Assembly: GCA_028723525.1 (NCBI GenBank)
Contig: JAQYET010000060.1
Span: 1-64,000 of the forward strand
Origin: Prevotellaceae bacterium
GTDB lineage: Bacteria; Bacteroidota; Bacteroidia; Bacteroidales; Bacteroidaceae
Direction: 5' to 3'
Length of the DNA stretch: 64,000 nucleotides
The notes below the pieces were generated by a model, which worked only from the letters and a program-made list of their open reading frames with translations, was not told where the DNA came from and did no database searches. Positions 60,644-64,000 of this stretch are shown piece by piece; the stretch's first letter is position 1, and each line of letters opens with the position of its first letter. Both the position numbers and the translations under genes were made by a program.

Positions 60644-63280
60644 TCAATAACTGTAGGTCAATCCAAACATTATGTATCCCGGCATTCTGCTGTAACTCTC
60701 TGTTGTGGTGTAGTATGGGGTCGTCATTGTCTGCCACCATTCTGTTTCACGCAGATTTAATATGTTTTTAACTGTCAGTGCAAACATTAACTTGTTTATC
60801 TTATAGTCAATATTGCAGCCAAGGTCATACAGATTGCTGCTGTAACCGTTACCCGCCACCCGGTAGTAGCCGAACTGCAGTTGCCCTCTGAAATTATTAG
60901 CGCGAAACAATAGTTTTGACACCACATCTATCTTGTCTGCATCGCTCCTTATGTCTGTAATGCTCATCACACTCCTGTTGTGGGAATATTTCATTGTGAG
61001 GTCGAAGTTAAATGATGATTTGAATTTTGTCGTAACATTCACTTCCGAAAAAAACGAATACATCTTTGTGGTGTTCATTTTGTCGTTGATTGCAGATATG
61101 GTTTTCATATAGTTTGCAGACAATGTTCCTTTCAGATTTAATGGAAAACGCCTAAACCTCTTGTCAATAGTTGTCATGAAATAGGCATGCTCGTTTGTCC
61201 CCGCACTCTCATATTTGGTGATGTTTACACTGTTGTCTTGAACTATATTCTGAATAACGGTATTCCGTATGGAAGATATATTTGCCAAAACAATAAAGTA
61301 ATTCTGTTTGTCAATATTAAAATCTTGATATGACAACATAAGTTTGTTACTCTTGTTATATGGCGACATGACTCCCGAACCTATAGAAATCTCATTATAA
61401 GCATTGACTATATTCAGTCCGGACATTTTTTCCATGTCAATGAGTTCATTCTCACGTGTCAGTGTTAGCGATAAATTTCTGAACGTATTGAATTTGTAAC
61501 CAACTTCCGCCAAGGGGTATATAGCCCATGAATGGTTTGAAAATCTCGACGTGTAACGGTTGTTTTCAGAAACCAGTATGGTTCCTATGCGGTACCAGAT
61601 TTTATGTGCATCATTCTTCAGATAACATTTCAACGCCAACTCATTTATGTCTAAACGCTCGTCATTTCCTGCAATATCATTTATACGGGCAAGGCTTAAT
61701 TCTTGGGTATCATAAAGATAATTCACGGAAGTTTCAAATTTAAAGTTGTCCTTTAAAACAAATGAATAGCCCAAAAATAATGTGGCATGCAGTCTTTCAG
61801 TATTCATGCTGTCGTTATAAAGATATACGTTATCCGGGGGCGGGAAATATGAAACAGGAAGAATTTGCGTGTTGGTGTTCAGTGTCATTGCCCGTTTCCA
61901 ACGATTATATCTTATACTTGCCAAGGTTGTAAACATACCCTCCCCGAGACCTATCTTAGTCGAAATGTCTGCCTCTGCGGCAAAAGTCTTTTTGTTGTTA
62001 TTTATTGCATATTAGGTCATGCCGCTTCCATCGGTTCTTGCGTCATTCCTGTCTTTCATTCCTGTCGCATCAAGCCTCACATTCATCAGCGTATGAACGT
62101 TGTCTCGTGGTTTCCAGTCGGCTTTAAGTTTTCCAATGAAGAAATTTCCGTTCTGTTCATTATCTGAGAAGGTGTTCACTACTGAAAGGTTTGAAAGAAA
62201 AACATCTTCTCTATGCGACCGCCCTGCTTGTCCGAAATGATTAAGCATGACATTCCCACTTAAAACTAACTTTTTAGAGCACTTATATTTAGCATCAAAC
62301 AGCATGACATTGCTCAAATCCTTATGAACATTATCCGGCCTTTAAAAAAGGCTGCTTTCTGTACCGGACATGATCATCTTTATACTTCCGCCCGAAGTAA
62401 GGTCATCAATATCTATCACACGTTGAATGTACTCTCCGATAGTGAACAACGGCACACCGATGTTGTTGCCGGCAAGCAACGATGTGAAGGAAAATCTTTC
62501 GGCAACTCCCATTGTAAACGATTTAAGGTTATAACGATTTTCATATCCGTAGTTCAGGTCTGCACTTCAGGAAATTTTGCCAATCCCCTTTGTCTTTATG
62601 TTCAGCGCAAGCAGGTCTTTCTGACTGAACCTGTCGCCGATGTTACCTTCCTTGTAGTTTTTTATTATTTCTGCGCCGTTAACAAGGTCTGCCGCCATGT
62701 TTTTCAACACATATCCACAGGCATCTTTAGTAAGCAAGTCCTTACCATCTATGAGCAGTTTGTTAATCGCATCACCGCCATACGACACACTGCCGTCATC
62801 TCCCACGCTGACCCCCGGCAATGATTTAAGCAAATCGGAAACACTGTTTTCAAATCCGTTACTGAAATGTTTCGTGTCAAATTTAATCGTATCACCGGAA
62901 ATTTTCACCCCTGAATAGAAACCCTTGACCACCACCTCACTCAACATTGTATTGTCTTCAGACAGCACAATGTCACAATCGTCACCTCCTGATGTTACCT
63001 CCCTTTTGTAATCCTTATATCCTATACTTCTCACAACCAGCCAATATGGTTGCTTGTCTTTTTTTGTATCAATCCTGAATGTTCCGTCTTGCTGTGTTGT
63101 GCCATAAGCCAGCATTGGCGGCGTCAGCAAACTGTCATTATACAATAATACGGATGCCCCCAACACCGGCATGCCGCCTTCTCCACGAACATGCCCTACA
63201 ACATAGGTTTGTGAATATATGGCAATAAGGTGGAAAAGACAAAACGTCATAAACAGACAAACTCGTTTCGACACCTTCAT
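60644..63280 (-). pseudogene. TonB-dependent-receptor-like outer-membrane protein broken by three stop codons
   Basis: One reading frame of about 879 codons runs from ATG 63280 to the stop at 60644 but is cut by TGA at 62567-62569, TAA at 62342-62344 and TAA at 62012-62014; no frameshift is needed. Before the first stop it encodes a signal peptide (HLIAIYSQ), a carboxypeptidase-regulatory-like domain (VRGEGGMPVLGASVLLYN) and a plug domain (LLKSLPGVSVGDDGSVSYGG, INKLLIDGKDLL). After it come the strands of a 22-stranded barrel (ADLNYGYENRYNL and onward) to a typical aromatic C-terminus (GYIMFGLTYSY). The whole matches an OMP_b-brl_3-type receptor. Single-base changes (for example GGA to TGA, AAA to TAA, GAA to TAA) would explain all three stops. 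It lies next to a GLPGLI gene, its usual partner, which is also damaged. Confidence 0.85.
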
Positions 63281-63388
63281 GCAACCATTTACTAACACAA
63301 TGAGGTGTTCAGTATTAACGCCCATAATAATTTATGTTTGTTTTTCTGACTATCTGTAGGATCGGAACAAAAAGGAAACGCGCATCTA

Positions 63389-64000
63389 TTACTCGTAAAC
63401 TTTCACGGAGGTGGCGTCTTCCATTTTCTTTTCAGTATCAATTTCCGCCATCTTATATAATTCGGCTTCCGTTATATTCTTTCCTTTAGTAGGAATCTCC
63501 AAATCTACTTCTCCCAACTCGGAAATCTCTTTCAAGTCAATATAATATGCAGAAAATTCCATACGGATGACAAGTCCCGGCAATCCATTGTAACCGAATG
63601 GGGCGTATGGGAAAAGAACATCGGTCGTAAACCAGACAATGATATTTGGATTATCCCTCAACACTGCCTTGGAACAAGGCTTACCAAGAATAGTGTCCGT
63701 TTGCGAAACAATATCCCAATCGTTTCTTTCAATCTTTTCCTTCGACAGATATAATTGTCTGTTACTCCGTCTGCCTGATGCAAGTACTGTCCTTGAAATC
63801 CATGAAAATATTCTTCACATCCAGTTCCATCGGCATTGCATCTATGGTTTCCGGTTCTTTCTTGAACAAATACCGCCCATCATAAACCGAAAGTGAATAT
63901 ACCTTCTTATCTTTTTTTATACTTTCCAGTATCATATTTCTTGCAATCTCATTTTCAATCTCCAAAATACCATTATGCATTATATATGTTGAGACGTAAG
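63389..64000 (-). pseudogene. GLPGLI family protein, frameshifted and truncated by the window edge
   Basis: The 3' part (63389 to about 63755) encodes SKEKIERNDWDIVSQTDTIL, then IIVWFTTDVLFPYAPFGYNG and GLPGLVIRMEFSAYY, the signature that names the GLPGLI family. The 5' part lies in another frame (stop at 63762; KNIFMDFKDSTCIRQTE) and continues past the right edge. Joining them needs one frameshift between about 63740 and 63790. GLPGLI proteins are exported and usually neighbour TonB-dependent receptors of the type found at 60644-63280. Their function is unknown. A sequencing error is possible but the neighbour is damaged too. Confidence 0.75.

Noticed and set aside
60644..63280. Stop-codon recoding (readthrough or selenocysteine) in the receptor gene
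   Set aside because: The stops are TGA and TAA mixed, no stem-loop of the required type follows, and the neighbouring GLPGLI gene is also damaged, so simple decay is more likely.

Overview
The window reads as chromosomal DNA of a Bacteroidales bacterium, most likely a Prevotellaceae member. The evidence is convergent. Genes are preceded by the Bacteroidetes-type -7 box TAnnTTTG, often with TTG 19 bp upstream. Cargo proteins carry type IX secretion (T9SS) C-terminal signatures. LpxC is fused to FabZ, there are two MiaA paralogs, and a serine palmitoyltransferase is present. Several families are typical of Bacteroidales (DUF4301, DUF4494, GLPGLI, HU-CCDC81/SPOR). I see no phage, plasmid, insertion sequence or CRISPR.

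Layout. 1-10.5 kb: end of a T9SS cargo gene, uvrA with a gliding-type surface protein, a LysM/receptor protein with an outer-membrane barrel, a POT peptide transporter, and a leucine-rich-repeat surface protein. 10.6-17.8 kb: DUF4301, a RelA-type (p)ppGpp synthetase with a degenerate hydrolase domain, truA, dnaB, ispE. 18-24.8 kb: a lipoprotein with an orphan rfbC, an HU/SPOR division-type protein with an FHA protein, cytidine deaminase, a beta-helix lipoprotein, tRNA-Phe, and an exported adhesin-like protein. 25-31.7 kb: AraC regulator and a TolC/adaptor/RND efflux operon. 31.8-34.2 kb: serine palmitoyltransferase divergent from a lipid kinase. 34.4-42.3 kb: a leftward block running miaA, divergent lipid kinase, glycogen debranching enzyme, glycogen-synthase-like transferase, GH57, DUF4494, YggS. 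42.8-50.1 kb: a DUF6359 lipoprotein, DsbD and a MacAB-type ABC exporter. 50.3-58.3 kb: PBP1A and the lipid A set (HD hydrolase, lpxD, lpxC/fabZ, lpxA, miaA). 58.7-64 kb: a sugar-kinase/RapZ fusion, a small membrane protein, and a decaying TonB-dependent receptor plus GLPGLI pair.

Most unusual signal: four separate intergenic islands (near 17.9, 34.3, 42.6 and 58.7 kb) each hold 3-4 copies of a 15-bp palindrome, consensus AAWWTCGSCGAWWTT, repeated at exactly 22 bp (15-bp site plus 7-bp spacer) in every island. The spacers themselves reuse a few words, and a second, degenerate 15-bp element sits in the same 22-bp phase at some island edges. This looks like a dispersed family of phased protein-binding arrays, for which I know no described counterpart. 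Secondary signals are apparently leaderless genes starting 4-5 bases after a -7 box, and the coordinated decay of the receptor/GLPGLI pair.
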